A stretch of DNA of 64,000 bases from NCBI GenBank assembly GCA_039030075.1, contig JBCCEW010000007.1:62001-126000 (forward strand). The letters run 5' to 3'. The notes beneath the pieces are model-generated. The model did no database searches. It was not told the origin of the DNA and saw only the letters and a program-made list of their open reading frames with translations. This stretch comes from Myxococcota bacterium. Its GTDB lineage: Bacteria > Myxococcota_A > UBA9160 > SMWR01. Below are positions 26,061 through 36,335 of this stretch, piece after piece. A program made the translations under genes and the position numbers. The first letter of the stretch is position 1, and every line of letters starts with the position of its first letter.

Positions 26061-27698
26061 TCAGGAGCCGGGCATGCGCGGCGCCACCGCGGCCCGGAAG
26101 AAGAGATGTCGCTCCAGCCACTCGCCACCCAGGCTGCCGACCAGAGCAAGCGCCGCGATCGCCATCCAAATCGGGTGGGCTCCCGACACGAGCACCCCGC
26201 ACGCGACGAGGAGCGGCAGGATCACCGTGGCACCCCAGCCCAACCACACGCGCGACGTGGCCTCGCGAGCGAGCGGACCCTCGAGCAAGCGGTTGCGGCG
26301 CGCGACCAGCGCGTGCTCCGGGTCGTCGTCGGTGGGTTCGGCCTGGCTGCGCTCGAGGCGCAGCTTCGCCACTCCGAGCGCGGCCCACGCCACCCCGGCC
26401 ACGACCCCGAGGCTCGGCGCCACCGCCGCGTCGAAGAGGCTGCCCACGCAGAGTCCGGCCACGCCCAGCAGCGCCGTGGTCGCGAAGAAGAGCGGACCGG
26501 TGCGACTCCAACGCCAGATGCGACGCGGCGTGTCCGCGTAGATCATCGCGGAGCAGAACACCGCGGCGAGGCCGGTGAGCGCAGCCGCCAGACCCAAACC
26601 CGAGACCAGCGCCTCGGGGACCCATGCCTGGAGCTCGGGCCAGAGCCCGGGGAGGACCGCGCTCGCTACGTAGGCCGCCACGATCCCGGCGAACCCGCCG
26701 AGCACCAGGATCTCCCGGCTCATCCACGAACGGAACACGCCGAGGATCACCCGGTACGCATACTGCGGGCGCCCGAGATGGAGGTTGGCCACGCCGAGCC
26801 CCGCCAAGGTGGCGACGCCCGCGATCGCGAGTCGTGCCAGCGACGGGGCGCTACCAAAGAATCCGAGCAGCGCCTCGATCACGGTCACCCCGACGGCCAG
26901 CTGGGTCAGGACCAACATCACCGAGAGCGGATGGTGCGGATCCGCCGGTTCGTCGCGATGGCCGTCCGATGGACGCAGGCCCCCGAGGTCGCGCTCCGTG
27001 ATGTAGCGGGTGGTCGGCCGCGTCCAGTGCGAGTCCGGGACCGCACCCGGCGTCGCCGGCAGGAGTGCCTCCGGACCGTCCCCCACGGTCACGACGTCGA
27101 TCGAGATCGCCTCGTTCGGACAGCCCTGGACGCAGGCCGGTGCTTCGCCCACCGACAGCCGATCCGAGCACATGTCGCACTTGCGGACGATACCCATCGT
27201 CGCGTCGTACTTCGGAACGTCGTAGGGACACTGCAGGGTGCAGTACTGACAACCGATGCACTGATCGTCCAGGTGGCGGACGATGCCGGTGGTGGCGTCC
27301 TTCTCGTAGGCGTTCACTGGACAGCCGTGGAGGCAGGCCGGATCCTCACAGTGGTGGCAGGCGGCGGTCACCGTCTGCAGCTGAGGGCGGACCTCCGTAC
27401 CGCCGAGCAGCAGCCCGACATCCCGCCAGGTCTCCTCGCTCCCCAACCCGTTCAGGTTGTGGCAGGCGGTGACGCAGGCCTTGCACCCGGTACACGCGTC
27501 CAAGTCCACCCGAAAGGCGTACTGCTGTCCGGGTCCGGGCGCGCTCGCCGGGATCAAGTCTTCGTAGTAACGCCTCTGGAGCGGGATCGTGTCCGCGTCG
27601 TGCTGCTCACTGAATCGCTCCACCGCCGTCAGGGACTGCTGCTCCTCCAGCAGCAGGTCCACCAGCTTCGGGATCGGGAGTGATTCGGCCGCGGCCAT
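26061..27698 (-). CDS. DmsB-DmsC-type fusion: four-cluster ferredoxin plus quinol-oxidising membrane domain
   Basis: A 545-residue fusion. Residues about 60-215 hold sixteen cysteines in four groups ([55 protein letters not shown]), enough for four 4Fe-4S clusters as in DmsB. Residues about 260-540 hold eight or so membrane helices like DmsC, which oxidises quinol. The gene sits between the porin and nasA, so it probably passes electrons from the quinone pool to cytoplasmic NasA in place of the NAD(P)H- or ferredoxin-linked partners more often described. The Fe-S part would need to face the cytoplasm. ATG at 27698, 19 bp upstream of nasA. Confidence 0.85.
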   Translation of the reverse strand: MAAAESLPIPKLVDLLLEEQQSLTAVERFSEQHDADTIPLQRRYYEDLIPASAPGPGQQYAFRVDLDACTGCKACVTACHNLNGLGSEETWRDVGLLLGGTEVRPQLQTVTAACHHCEDPACLHGCPVNAYEKDATTGIVRHLDDQCIGCQYCTLQCPYDVPKYDATMGIVRKCDMCSDRLSVGEAPACVQGCPNEAISIDVVTVGDGPEALLPATPGAVPDSHWTRPTTRYITERDLGGLRPSDGHRDEPADPHHPLSVMLVLTQLAVGVTVIEALLGFFGSAPSLARLAIAGVATLAGLGVANLHLGRPQYAYRVILGVFRSWMSREILVLGGFAGIVAAYVASAVLPGLWPELQAWVPEALVSGLGLAAALTGLAAVFCSAMIYADTPRRIWRWSRTGPLFFATTALLGVAGLCVGSLFDAAVAPSLGVVAGVAWAALGVAKLRLERSQAEPTDDDPEHALVARRNRLLEGPLAREATSRVWLGWGATVILPLLVACGVLVSGAHPIWMAIAALALVGSLGGEWLERHLFFRAAVAPRMPGS

Positions 27699-27719
27699 CT
27701 GTCGTTCCTCCTCGAGGCG

Positions 27720-29129
27720 CTAGAACGCGAAGTTCAGCTCCGCCGTCCATCGGACCCGGTTCGCCAACCCCGGCGCGCGCCGGTGCTGGTGGAAGTACCC
27801 GTACTTCCCGAGCAGGGTGATGTACTTCCCGATCTTCCGGGTCACGACCGCGTTCACTTCGTGACCGAGGTCGCGCGTCCGGTGGTGGCTGTAGAACTGG
27901 TGGAAGATCACCTTTCCCTTGAAGCCCCAGGGCAGATTCGGAGCGATGAAGGCGTAGACATCCTGCAAGCCGTTGACGCCGCCGTTGTTCAGGAAGACGT
28001 CGGCGAAGCCGTTGAACTTGTGGGCCGTCGAGAGAGGCGTAGTGAGCCGGGCGGTGCCGTTGTCACTGCCCAACAGCTCGTAGCCGATGCCGATCGCACC
28101 GAGGGGTCCGAAGCGCGGGGCGATCTCGCCGTACACGTAGTGCACGCCGAAGTTCACCGGGTTCGTTCCGCCGCTCGTACCGCCGTCGGTCTGGAAGGCG
28201 TAGCTGCCCTGGTAGGCGACGCTCCAGTCCTCGTTGATCGGGACGTTTCCGGTGATGCGGCCGCCGAAGGTGTTGGTGGAGAACACCGGGGCAGTGCGGA
28301 TGTCGAGGATGTAGGTGAAACCGACGACCTTCAGCCAGGACGCCACGGTGAACTCGGCGCGCGCCAGGTGGGAGTTCGACTCGAAGTCACGGGTTCCGGC
28401 CCCGGGCAGGCCTTCGTCGCCGAAGATCCGCCGCACGTCGTCGAGGTACGCGTACTCGAGGAGCAACCCTTCGAGACCGAGCGTCGTCTGGATGCGACCC
28501 GCGTCGTAGGTCTGCTCGTTCTGCCGCCAGCCGACGTTGCCGATCCAGCGGTCGTCATCGAGCTTGATGCGCTGGCGACCCACGATCGCGTTGAGCCCGA
28601 GCCAGTCCTTCCGCTGGAACTTGACGTAGGCCTGGTTCACCTCGGTGTCCTCGACGTCGGCGATCACCGATCGGCCTCGCGTGTTGGGCGCGATCGCATC
28701 GAAGTAGGCACCGTTGTCGATGGCGACGATGTTCTCCATCTCGACGAAACCCGAGAGCCCGAACAAGGGCTTCGACCCGTAGCCGAGTCGCGTCCGCACG
28801 GTGCCGACGTTCGACCGCTTCAGCCCCGCGAAGTCGGCGTGCGAGTAGCGGGCGCGGAGGTTGAACTTCACGCCTCCCTCGGCCAGCGGGCCCACCCAGC
28901 TGTCGATGTCGGTCCAATCGGGCTCGGGCTTCGGAGGCGGCGTCTCCGCTTCGGGCGCCGCGGGCGGATCCGCAGCCACGTCGGGTTTTGCCGCCGGCGG
29001 GGACGCCTGGGGCTCCCCCTGCGCGCTGCTGTTGAAACCGATCGCGAAGGCGAGACAGAAAGCGATGCCGTAGGCGAGGAATCGCCGGCTGGACCCGATT
29101 CGATCCTGGACAGACATGGTGAGGGACAC
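27720..29129 (-). CDS. Outer-membrane porin, alginate-export-like beta barrel
   Basis: A 469-residue exported protein: signal peptide (FLAYGIAFCLAFAIGFNSSAQG), a Pro/Ala/Lys linker, then a beta-barrel of alternating strands ending in a final aromatic (AELNFAF), typical of outer-membrane insertion. It resembles the alginate-export/porin group. Its position inside the nitrate operon, between nirBD and the electron-transfer subunit, suggests it admits nitrate or nitrite through the outer membrane. The GTG at 29129 and an ATG at 29117 both give a working signal peptide; neither has a clear ribosome-binding site. The spacing of 6 bp from nirBD indicates co-transcription. Confidence 0.82.
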   Translation of the reverse strand: MSLTMSVQDRIGSSRRFLAYGIAFCLAFAIGFNSSAQGEPQASPPAAKPDVAADPPAAPEAETPPPKPEPDWTDIDSWVGPLAEGGVKFNLRARYSHADFAGLKRSNVGTVRTRLGYGSKPLFGLSGFVEMENIVAIDNGAYFDAIAPNTRGRSVIADVEDTEVNQAYVKFQRKDWLGLNAIVGRQRIKLDDDRWIGNVGWRQNEQTYDAGRIQTTLGLEGLLLEYAYLDDVRRIFGDEGLPGAGTRDFESNSHLARAEFTVASWLKVVGFTYILDIRTAPVFSTNTFGGRITGNVPINEDWSVAYQGSYAFQTDGGTSGGTNPVNFGVHYVYGEIAPRFGPLGAIGIGYELLGSDNGTARLTTPLSTAHKFNGFADVFLNNGGVNGLQDVYAFIAPNLPWGFKGKVIFHQFYSHHRTRDLGHEVNAVVTRKIGKYITLLGKYGYFHQHRRAPGLANRVRWTAELNFAF

Positions 29130-29135
29130 CCCTAT

Positions 29136-32045
29136 TTAGTGCGACGACGTGGCATCGCGGTGGGACGGACGTAGGGGCGCGCCGCTCGTGAAGTCATCCG
29201 GAAGCAGGGCGAACACTTCGCCCTCCCGGATCTCGACTTCGTAGGTCTCGAGCGCGAACTCGGGATCGCTGAGACCGCAACCGTTCTTCAAGGAGAACGT
29301 CTTCTTGTGGAGGGGACAGGCGACCTTCGGTTCGCCGGCCTGACTGCCCAACAGGCCCCGACCGATCACCATGTCCTTTCGATGCGGACACATCGCTTGC
29401 GTGGCGTACCACTCGCCGCGGCTCTCGAACCGGAACACCGCGATCTGGCGATTGCCCACCTTCACCGTCGAACCGCTGTCCTTCGGGAAGTCTTCGACCC
29501 GCGCAAGGTGCACCCAGCTGCGCGATTCCTCCTCGGAATCGGCTGCCGGGGGCTGGGCGTCGGGCCAATCCGACGGCCGACGCTGGCCCCGCTCCTCGAC
29601 GAACGAGAGCGTGGGGTCGGCCTCGGTATCCGTGGCGAAGTGCCGGAAGAGCGCGCGGCGCTCCGGGTTCTCGACGACTTCTCGCCACTCGCACTGGTAG
29701 CTGTCGACCAGTGCCTGCATGTCCCTCTCGAGCTGCTCGCAGATCCCGAGGGCGTCGTCACAGATGACGCGCTTCAGGTACTCGATGCCGCCATCCATCC
29801 GCTCGACCCAGCGCGCGGTGCGCTCCAGCGGGTTCGCAGTGTGGATGTAGTACATGAGGAAGCGGTCGATCAGCTGGATCACGCGCTCTTCGTCGACGTC
29901 GCTCGCCACCAGATCCGCGTGGCGCGGGTTGGAGCCGCCGTTCCCGCAGAGGTAGAGGTTCCAGCCGTTCTCGGTGGCAATGATCCCGAAGTCCTTGCCC
30001 TGGGCTTCGGCGCATTCGCGGATGCACCCCGAGACCGCGCTCTTGAGCTTGTGCGGCGCGCGGAGCCCGCGGTACCGCTCTTCGACGCGAACCGCGAAGC
30101 CGACGCTGTCCTGGACGCCGTAGCGACACCAGGTCGACCCGACGCAGCTCTTTACCGTCCGCAACGCCTTGCCGTAGGCGTGACCGCTCTCGAAGCCCGC
30201 GTTCACCAGCTCTTCCCAGATCGACGGAAGCTGGTCGACACGAGCGCCCAGCAGATCCACGCGCTGGCCGCCGGTGATCTTGCAGTAGAGGCCGTAGCGC
30301 TGGGCCACCTCGCCGAGGAGGATCAGCTTGTCGGGGGTGATCTCGCCGCCCGGGATCCGGGGAATGACCGAGTAGGTCCCGCCCCGCTGGATGTTCGCGA
30401 GGAAGCGATCGTTCGTGTCCTGGAGGTTCTGGTGGTTCAGGATCGGATCGTTCCAGGTCGTGGCGAGGATCGAAGCGACCACCGGTCGACAGATCTCGCA
30501 GCCCTGCCCCGCCCCGTGGGACGCGAGCAAAGCGCCGTAGCTCTCGATCCGATTGACCTTGATGATCTCGAAGAGCTCCTGACGCGTGAACGCGAAGTGC
30601 TCGCAGACGTTCGTGGTGACCTCGCGGCCCGCCTTCTCCAACTCGCGTGCGAGGATCTTCGTCACCTGGGGCAGACAGCCGCCGCAGCCGGTCCCGGCCC
30701 GCGTGCAGGCCTTGATCCCGCCGACGGTCGAGAGTTCCTCTTCCGCGATCGCGGCGCGGATCGCTCCGACACTCACGTCGTTGCAGGAACAGATCTGGAC
30801 GCTGTCGTCGAGTTCCTCGTCGCCCGCTTCGCCGCGCGGCCCGAACAAGAGCTCTTCGCTCGAATCCGGAAGCGGCGCCTCGCTCTTGCACTGCTGCAGG
30901 AGCGGCATGAAGCGGTCGGCGTCGCCGACCAGGATGCCGCCCACGAGTCGCTCGCCGTCGCTGCTGTAGAGCAGCTTCTGGTAGACGCCCCGGCGCGGGT
31001 CCTCGAAGACTGCGCAGTTTGCCTCGCCGGCTTCGTCGGCGAAGGGATCGCCGAAGCTCGCTACGTCGACCCCCATCAGCTTGAGCTTCGTGGACAAGTC
31101 GCCGCCCGCGAAGGCGCGCTCGCCGCCGATCAGCCGATCGACGAGCGCCTCGGCCATCTCGTAGCCCGGCGCGACCAGGCCGTAGATCATCCCGCGATGG
31201 ACGGCACACTCGCCGATTGCATAGACGCCGGGCTGACTGGTCGCCAGGCCATCGTCGACCACGATCCCGCCGCGCTGGGCCACCTCGAGGCCAGCGGTAC
31301 GTGCGAGGTCGTCTCGCGGCCGGATGCCCGCGGACACCACGACCATCTCGACCGGGAGATCGTCGCCTTCCTTGAAGCGCAGGCCCGTCACCTGGTCGGC
31401 CTCGCCGAGAATGCACTCGGTTCGGACGTCTACGTGGACCTGGACGCCGAGGGCCTCGATCTCACGGGTCAGGAGCGCCGCGCCCCGCGCATCGACCTGA
31501 CGAGGCATGAGACGCGGCGCGGCCTCGAGCACGTGGGTCTCGAGGCCCATATCGCGGACCGCCTTCGCGGCCTCCAAACCCAGGAGTCCGCCTCCGATGA
31601 CCGCCGCGCGCCGAGCCTGCTCGCCCCAGGCGGAGATGGCTTCGAGGTCTTCGATGGTGCGGTAGACGAAGACGCCATCCTGGGTCGCCCCGGGAATCGG
31701 CGGCACGAAGGGAACCGACCCGGTGGCGAAGCAGAGCACGTCGTAGCCGACGTAGCGTCCCTGGCTCGTATAGAGTTCGCGCTTCTCGAGATCGATCTGC
31801 TCGACCCGCTCGCCGAGCCGCAGGTCGATGCCCATCTCCGCGTATGCTTCGGCGGTGGTCAGGGCCAGGTCACCCGCGGACTTTCCCGAGAAGAACTCGG
31901 AGAGGTGCACGCGGTCATAGGCCGGCCGCGGCTCCTCGCCGAAGACCTGGATCTCGTAGCGGCCTTCGGCGTCGCGTTCGCGCAGGCGCTCGCAGAAGCG
32001 GTGCCCCACCATGCCGTTGCCGATGACGACCACCCGTTCGGGCAT
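29136..32045 (-). CDS. nirB: NAD(P)H nitrite reductase, NirB-NirD fusion
   Basis: A 969-residue enzyme reducing nitrite to ammonium with six electrons from NAD(P)H. The order is: FAD/NAD domains (GNGMVGHRF near residue 8, VIGGGLLGLEAAKAV near 155), a BFD-like 2Fe-2S domain (QICSCND with GTGCGGCLPQ), and the sirohaem/4Fe-4S domain (SCVGSTWCRYG, SGCIRECAEAQG). After a short linker comes the NirD small subunit as a Rieske-like domain with a complete ligand set, C886/H888 and C910/H913. NirB and NirD are usually separate proteins, so this is a natural fusion. Stop and start are within 3-6 bp of its neighbours, consistent with one operon. Confidence 0.93.
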   Translation of the reverse strand: MPERVVVIGNGMVGHRFCERLRERDAEGRYEIQVFGEEPRPAYDRVHLSEFFSGKSAGDLALTTAEAYAEMGIDLRLGERVEQIDLEKRELYTSQGRYVGYDVLCFATGSVPFVPPIPGATQDGVFVYRTIEDLEAISAWGEQARRAAVIGGGLLGLEAAKAVRDMGLETHVLEAAPRLMPRQVDARGAALLTREIEALGVQVHVDVRTECILGEADQVTGLRFKEGDDLPVEMVVVSAGIRPRDDLARTAGLEVAQRGGIVVDDGLATSQPGVYAIGECAVHRGMIYGLVAPGYEMAEALVDRLIGGERAFAGGDLSTKLKLMGVDVASFGDPFADEAGEANCAVFEDPRRGVYQKLLYSSDGERLVGGILVGDADRFMPLLQQCKSEAPLPDSSEELLFGPRGEAGDEELDDSVQICSCNDVSVGAIRAAIAEEELSTVGGIKACTRAGTGCGGCLPQVTKILARELEKAGREVTTNVCEHFAFTRQELFEIIKVNRIESYGALLASHGAGQGCEICRPVVASILATTWNDPILNHQNLQDTNDRFLANIQRGGTYSVIPRIPGGEITPDKLILLGEVAQRYGLYCKITGGQRVDLLGARVDQLPSIWEELVNAGFESGHAYGKALRTVKSCVGSTWCRYGVQDSVGFAVRVEERYRGLRAPHKLKSAVSGCIRECAEAQGKDFGIIATENGWNLYLCGNGGSNPRHADLVASDVDEERVIQLIDRFLMYYIHTANPLERTARWVERMDGGIEYLKRVICDDALGICEQLERDMQALVDSYQCEWREVVENPERRALFRHFATDTEADPTLSFVEERGQRRPSDWPDAQPPAADSEEESRSWVHLARVEDFPKDSGSTVKVGNRQIAVFRFESRGEWYATQAMCPHRKDMVIGRGLLGSQAGEPKVACPLHKKTFSLKNGCGLSDPEFALETYEVEIREGEVFALLPDDFTSGAPLRPSHRDATSSH

Positions 32046-32048
32046 GGG

Positions 32049-32840
32049 TCAGGCCGCCTCTTTCTCGCGATCCTGATCGGCGAGGAAGCCGATCAGGTGC
32101 TCTCGATACTTGTAGTAGTCGGGGTGCTCGAGGATCTTCGCGCGATCGCGCGGCCGCGGCAGATCGATCGACAGGATGTCGCCGACCTTCGCCGCGGGCC
32201 CGTTGGTCATCATCACCACCCGATCCGACAGGAAGATCGCCTCGTCGACGTCGTGGGTGACCATCAGCGCGGTCTTGCGGTCGCGACTCCACAGCTCGAG
32301 GAGCACGTCCTGGAGCTCCATCCGCGTCAGCGAATCGAGCATCCCGAAGGGCTCATCGAGCAGCAATATCTTCGGCGAGAGGGCGAACGCTCGGGCGATG
32401 CCAACCCGCTGACACATGCCGCCCGAGAGCTCCTGCGGCGTGCGGTGCATTGCGTCGCGCAGCCCGACTCGCGCGAGGTAGTACTCGGCGATCTCGCGCT
32501 GCTGCACTTTCGTGCCGTGCGGGTACACCTGCCGAACGCCGAGCATCACGTTCTCGAATGCCGACATCCAAGGGAGGAGACATGGGGCCTGGAACACGAC
32601 ACCCCGATCCGGTCCAGGCCCCATGATCTCGCGGCCGTCGAGAGCGACGTTTCCGTCGGTGATCTCGTTCAGACCAGCGACCATCGACAGCACCGTCGAT
32701 TTGCCGCAGCCCGAATGGCCGATCAGTGTGATGAACTCTCCCTGGCGCACCCGGAGGTCGAAGCCATCGACGATGACCGCGGGTCCTGCGGGTGTGGGAT
32801 ACACCTTGCGAAGCTTGACGATCTCGAGAAAGCGTTCCAT
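32049..32840 (-). CDS. nrtD: Nitrate/nitrite ABC transporter ATP-binding protein (second ATPase)
   Basis: A 263-residue ABC ATPase with Walker [10 protein letters not shown], signature LSGGMCQRV and Walker [10 protein letters not shown], plus the [10 protein letters not shown] and [14 protein letters not shown] segments typical of the nitrate/taurine (NrtD/SsuB) group. GAGAGGAG lies before the ATG at 32840; the frame starts further upstream but overlaps the preceding gene. It lies 3 bp before nirBD. With the preceding ATPase it probably forms a heterodimer that powers NrtB. The names NrtC and NrtD are assigned by order only, because neither protein carries the sensor-like extra domain of cyanobacterial NrtC. 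Confidence 0.9.
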   Translation of the reverse strand: MERFLEIVKLRKVYPTPAGPAVIVDGFDLRVRQGEFITLIGHSGCGKSTVLSMVAGLNEITDGNVALDGREIMGPGPDRGVVFQAPCLLPWMSAFENVMLGVRQVYPHGTKVQQREIAEYYLARVGLRDAMHRTPQELSGGMCQRVGIARAFALSPKILLLDEPFGMLDSLTRMELQDVLLELWSRDRKTALMVTHDVDEAIFLSDRVVMMTNGPAAKVGDILSIDLPRPRDRAKILEHPDYYKYREHLIGFLADQDREKEAA

Positions 32841-32853
32841 CGCTTCGCTCCTC

Positions 32854-33714
32854 TCAGCGCACCATCGGCGCACGCGGCGGCATCAGATCGGCCGGCGCGA
32901 GGTCGGGGAGAACGAGTTCTTCGGCCCGGGCGGCGGGCTGGGCGCGACGGCCTTCGGCCACCAGATAGGCCGTGATCTCGTTGCGCAGTTCCTTGAACTC
33001 GGGGTTGTGGTTGACCGCCCGCCGATCGCGCGGCCGGGCCAGCGTCACCGGGAAGCTGTCGCCAAGGGTGGCGCGCGGACCGGGACGCAACGGGATGATC
33101 CGGTCCGCCAGCAGGATCGCTTCGTCGACGTCGTTGGTGATGAGCACGACGGTCTTGCGATCGCTCTCCCAGATCCGCTCGAGCTCGTCCTGGAGCTCGG
33201 CACGGGTCAACGCGTCGAGGGCCGAGAGCGGCTCGTCGAGGAGCAGCATCTTCGGGTCCATCGCGAGGGCCCGTGCGACGGACACGCGCTGCCGCATGCC
33301 GCCCGAGAGCTCGGACGGATACTTCCCCTTCGCCGGTAGCAGGTGGACCATGTCGACGTAGCGCTCGACGTGCTCGGCCCTTTCCGCCTTCGACCAGTCG
33401 GGACGCACCTGCTTGACGGCGAGCTCGACGTTCTCGAAGACCGTGAGCCACGGCAGCAGCGAGTAGTTCTGGAACACGACGCCGCGGTCCGGCCCCGGCC
33501 CGTCGATCGGCTTCCCCTGCAGCGCCACCTCGCCCTGGTCCGGCTCGAGGAGCCCGGACATCATCGAGATCAGCGTGGTCTTCCCGCTGCCCGAGAATCC
33601 GACGATGGCCAGGAACTCCCCCTCGTCCATCCGCAGATTGACGTCGTGGAGGACTTCGGTGGCGCCGAAGGACTTGCCGACGCCGGTCATCTCGAAGAAG
33701 GGTTCCGCCGCCAT
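32854..33714 (-). CDS. nrtC: Nitrate/nitrite ABC transporter ATP-binding protein (first ATPase)
   Basis: A 286-residue ABC ATPase with Walker [10 protein letters not shown], signature LSGGMRQRV and Walker [14 protein letters not shown]. The last 35 residues form a Pro/Ala-rich tail ([17 protein letters not shown]) not seen in the second ATPase. The ATG at 33714 shares one base with the permease stop (TGATG), so the two are translated together; the longer frame upstream of it is the permease shadow. It probably dimerises with the following ATPase. Confidence 0.9.
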   Translation of the reverse strand: MAAEPFFEMTGVGKSFGATEVLHDVNLRMDEGEFLAIVGFSGSGKTTLISMMSGLLEPDQGEVALQGKPIDGPGPDRGVVFQNYSLLPWLTVFENVELAVKQVRPDWSKAERAEHVERYVDMVHLLPAKGKYPSELSGGMRQRVSVARALAMDPKMLLLDEPLSALDALTRAELQDELERIWESDRKTVVLITNDVDEAILLADRIIPLRPGPRATLGDSFPVTLARPRDRRAVNHNPEFKELRNEITAYLVAEGRRAQPAARAEELVLPDLAPADLMPPRAPMVR

Positions 33715-34733
33715 CAGGCCGTCGCTCCGCCGTCGAAGCTCACGAGCTTCTGGAGGGTGATCATCAGGCGGTCCAGGGCGAAACCGATCAGGCCGATCGT
33801 GAAGACGGCGACCATGATCTGGGCGAGCGTCGAGCTGCTGCCGTTCTGGAACATGTCCCAGACGAACTTCCCGAGGCCCGGGTTCTGAGCCAGCATCTCG
33901 GCGGCGATCAACACCATCCAGCCGACTCCCAGCGAGAGCCGCAGGCCGGTGAAGATCAGCGGCAGCGCCGACGGAATCACGATCTTGAACACCTGCGCGG
34001 GCCAGGAGAGCCGGAGCACCCGCGCCACGTTCAGGTGATCGCGATCGACCGACGCGACGCCCAGCGCCGTGTTCACCAGCGTCGGCCACAGGGAGCAGAG
34101 CGCGACCGTGATGGCCGAGCTCACGAAGGACTTCTCGAAGAGCGGGTCGTCACTCGTGTAGAGCGCACTCACGAGGATCATCACGATCGGAAGCCAGGCC
34201 AGCGGCGACACCGGCTTGAAGATCTGGATCAGTGGGTTGAAGGCCGCGTAGAACAGCGTCGACAGCCCGCACAGGATCCCGATCGGCACCGCGATCAGCG
34301 ATGCGATCAGAAAACCGGCGAAGACCGTCTGCAGGCTCGTGACGATCTGGTCGAAGTAGGTGGGCTTCCCCGAGTAGCTGCGATCCTTCCACTCGCGGCC
34401 CTCGGCGAGGTACTTCTCCTTCAGGCCCTCCATGCGCTCGTAGAAGGCGACTTCCTTCGCCCGCTCTGCACGGTGTTCGTCGACGAGCACGCCCGCCTCG
34501 TGCCAGACCTCGGCGGGCCCGGGAACCGCGCCAATGCTCGTCTCGATGTTCGACGCCACGAAGGACCAGCCGAGACCGAAGACTGCCAACGCCACGATCG
34601 GGATCCCGACCGTGCGCAGGATCTCGCGGAACTGGGCGGCCGGGTCGTCCCCCGTCGCCAACCGCAGGATCGGGACGAAGAAGTCGAGTCCCAGTGACTC
34701 GAACCCGTTGATGACGCGCGCTTTCGTAGTCAT
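33714..34733 (-). CDS. nrtB: Nitrate/nitrite ABC transporter permease
   Basis: A 339-residue membrane protein of the NrtB/SsuC permease type with about six helices in the C-terminal two thirds. The loop [22 protein letters not shown] is the EAA-type loop that contacts the ATPases. A first helix near residue 45-65 is followed by a charged insertion (about 85-125) before the core, as in NrtB proteins. It overlaps the first ATPase gene by one base and follows nrtA by 57 bp, giving a standard binding protein-permease-ATPase order. Confidence 0.92.
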   Translation of the reverse strand: MTTKARVINGFESLGLDFFVPILRLATGDDPAAQFREILRTVGIPIVALAVFGLGWSFVASNIETSIGAVPGPAEVWHEAGVLVDEHRAERAKEVAFYERMEGLKEKYLAEGREWKDRSYSGKPTYFDQIVTSLQTVFAGFLIASLIAVPIGILCGLSTLFYAAFNPLIQIFKPVSPLAWLPIVMILVSALYTSDDPLFEKSFVSSAITVALCSLWPTLVNTALGVASVDRDHLNVARVLRLSWPAQVFKIVIPSALPLIFTGLRLSLGVGWMVLIAAEMLAQNPGLGKFVWDMFQNGSSSTLAQIMVAVFTIGLIGFALDRLMITLQKLVSFDGGATA

Positions 34734-34790
34734 TTCGATTCCTCGGGGTGTGAATGGGACGCAGGGCGCCCCGTCGCAAGCGGAGTGGTG

Positions 34791-36161
34791 CTACTCCGAA
34801 GCGACCGATTTCGCGGCCTGGTTGCCGACCTTGAACTTCGAGAGGTACGCGTTCGGCTTCTTGCCGTCGTAGACGACGCCATCGATGAAGTCGCCCGTCG
34901 GCGCCTTGTAGCCGTCGGTCTGGGGAATCTCGCTGGCGTCGATCTTCCCCTCGGCCACCAACAGCTCGGCCGCCTTTCGGTAGAGGTCGGGTCGGTAGAC
35001 CTTCTTCGCGACCTCGTCGTACCAGCCGTCGGGCTTCTCTTCGGAGATCTGCCCCCAGCGCCGCATCTGGGTCAGGAACCAGACCGCGTCGCTGTAGAAC
35101 GGGTACGTCGCGTAGTAGCGATAGAAGACATTGAAGTCGGGCATGCTGCGCTTGTCGCCCTTCTCGAACTCGAAGGTTCCCGTCATGCTGTTCGCGATGA
35201 CTTCCTCGTCCGCGCCGACGTACTCACTGCGCGAGAGGATCTTCACGGCTTCCTTGCGGTTCGCGGGGGTGGCGTCCAGCCACTTGCCGGCGCGGATCAG
35301 CGCCTTGACGATCGCGGTGGTCGTGTTCGGGTTCTTCTCGGTGAACTCCCGCGTCAGCCCGAAGACCTTCTCCGGATTGTTCTTCCAGATCTCGTAGTTG
35401 GTGACGACGGGGACGCCGATGCCCTTGAAGACGGCCTGCTGGTTCCAGGGCTCGCCGACGCAGTAGCCCTGGATCGTCCCCTGCTCGAGGGTGGCGGGCA
35501 TCTGGGGCGGCGGCGTCACCGAGAGCAGCACGTCGGCATTCGTCGTGCCCGTGGTGTCGGTGGGCGTGTAGTAACCGGGGCTGATTCCGGACGCGGCCAG
35601 CCAGTAGCGGATCTCGTAGTTGTGGGTGGAGACCGGGAACACCATGCCCATGCGCAGGGGAGTTCCGAGTTCCTTGTACTCCTCGACGACGGGCTTCAGC
35701 GCGTCGGCGGTGACCGGGCGCTCGATCTTCGACGCCGCCAGGGCCGGGTCGTGGCTCTTCATCTGGGACCAGATCTCGTTCGAGACCGTGATGCCGTTCC
35801 CGTTCAGGTCCATGCTGAAGGGTGTGATGACGTCGGCCTTGGTGCCGATCCCGATCGTCGCGCCGATCGGCTGGCCAGCGAGCATGTGCGCACCGTCGAG
35901 CTCGCCGCCGATCACCCGGTCGAGGAGGATCTTCCAGTTCGCCTGCGCTTCGAGGGTCACGAAGAGCCCCTCTTCCTCGAAGTAGCCCTTCTCCTTGGCG
36001 ATCACGAGCGGCGCGCAGTCGGTGAGCTTGATGAAGCCGAATTTGAGCTCGTCCTTCTCGAGGTCGAGCATCTCTGCGAACGCGGTGTTCGACAGGCACA
36101 GCGCGAGCAGGGTGAAGCCGATCGAAAAGGCGCGAGTGAGGGAGGTGCGCAGTCGGTTCAT
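34791..36161 (-). CDS. nrtA: Nitrate/nitrite-binding protein
   Basis: A 456-residue periplasmic solute-binding protein, including a signal peptide (about residues 1-29, ending NTAFA). The mature part has the NrtA opening [26 protein letters not shown] and the later [16 protein letters not shown] typical of nitrate-binding proteins. The frame opens earlier at 36287, but the ATG at 36161 gives the signal peptide and lies after the leader terminator. First structural gene of the operon, expressed from a sigma-54 promoter and controlled through the leader described in separate entries. Confidence 0.92.
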   Translation of the reverse strand: MNRLRTSLTRAFSIGFTLLALCLSNTAFAEMLDLEKDELKFGFIKLTDCAPLVIAKEKGYFEEEGLFVTLEAQANWKILLDRVIGGELDGAHMLAGQPIGATIGIGTKADVITPFSMDLNGNGITVSNEIWSQMKSHDPALAASKIERPVTADALKPVVEEYKELGTPLRMGMVFPVSTHNYEIRYWLAASGISPGYYTPTDTTGTTNADVLLSVTPPPQMPATLEQGTIQGYCVGEPWNQQAVFKGIGVPVVTNYEIWKNNPEKVFGLTREFTEKNPNTTTAIVKALIRAGKWLDATPANRKEAVKILSRSEYVGADEEVIANSMTGTFEFEKGDKRSMPDFNVFYRYYATYPFYSDAVWFLTQMRRWGQISEEKPDGWYDEVAKKVYRPDLYRKAAELLVAEGKIDASEIPQTDGYKAPTGDFIDGVVYDGKKPNAYLSKFKVGNQAAKSVASE

Positions 36162-36191
36162 GGTGTTGGGTGCCTCGATCTCGATGGTTTG

Positions 36192-36248
36192 CGGGAAAAC
36201 GAAAACGGCGTCCGAGACGGTCGACCTTCGACCGCTTCGGACGCCGTT
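36192..36248 (-). terminator. Intrinsic terminator (attenuator) in the nrtA leader
   Basis: The RNA forms a long hairpin: AACGGCGUCCGA pairs perfectly with UCGGACGCCGUU (12 bp), then a G-U pair and a 7 bp inner stem CGGUCGA/UCGACCG close on a three-base loop. The 3' arm runs directly into UUUUCGUUUU. It stands 31 bp before the nrtA start codon and would stop transcription before the operon. Its 5' arm is shared with the upstream AACGGC-loop hairpin, so only one of the two can form. Confidence 0.9.
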
Positions 36249-36254
36249 GTCCGA
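36237..36254 (-). promoter_or_regulatory. ANTAR-target hairpin P2 overlapping the terminator (antiterminator)
   Basis: In the nrtA leader RNA, UCGGAC pairs with GUCCGA around a six-base loop AACGGC. Known targets of ANTAR-domain antiterminators (NasR, NasT, AmiR, EutV) are hairpins with a hexanucleotide loop having A at position 1 and G at position 4, as here. The loop and 3' stem are the 5' arm of the terminator, so NasT binding here would keep the terminator from forming. The match is direct; the function is inferred from those systems. Confidence 0.8.
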
Positions 36255-36285
36255 GAAGCTGCATTCTTGCGGTGTCCGGTTCTTC

Positions 36286-36320
36286 ACCCCCCGTTGGGCT
36301 TCAGCGAACCGTTCACCGAA
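36286..36320 (-). promoter_or_regulatory. ANTAR-target hairpins P1 (two candidates)
   Basis: Two adjacent hairpins lie at the start of the leader RNA. At 36300-36320, UUCGGUG pairs with CGCUGAA (with G-U pairs) around AACGGUU. At 36286-36299, GCCC pairs with GGGU around AACGGG. Both loops start AACGG, the same as the P2 loop, giving A1 and G4. ANTAR targets are paired hairpins; either of these could be the first partner of P2, 31-45 bases downstream, or they could form a pair themselves. The longer stem is more convincing. Confidence 0.6.
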
Positions 36321-36335
36321 CTCGAGGGCTTCAAG

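Noticed and set aside
29307-32975. A 1222-codon open frame on the plus strand across the nirBD and transporter genes
   Set aside because: It is antisense to clearly recognised genes with complete motifs. Long antisense frames are expected at this GC content, and the sequence is low-complexity Arg/Asp/Ala without domains.
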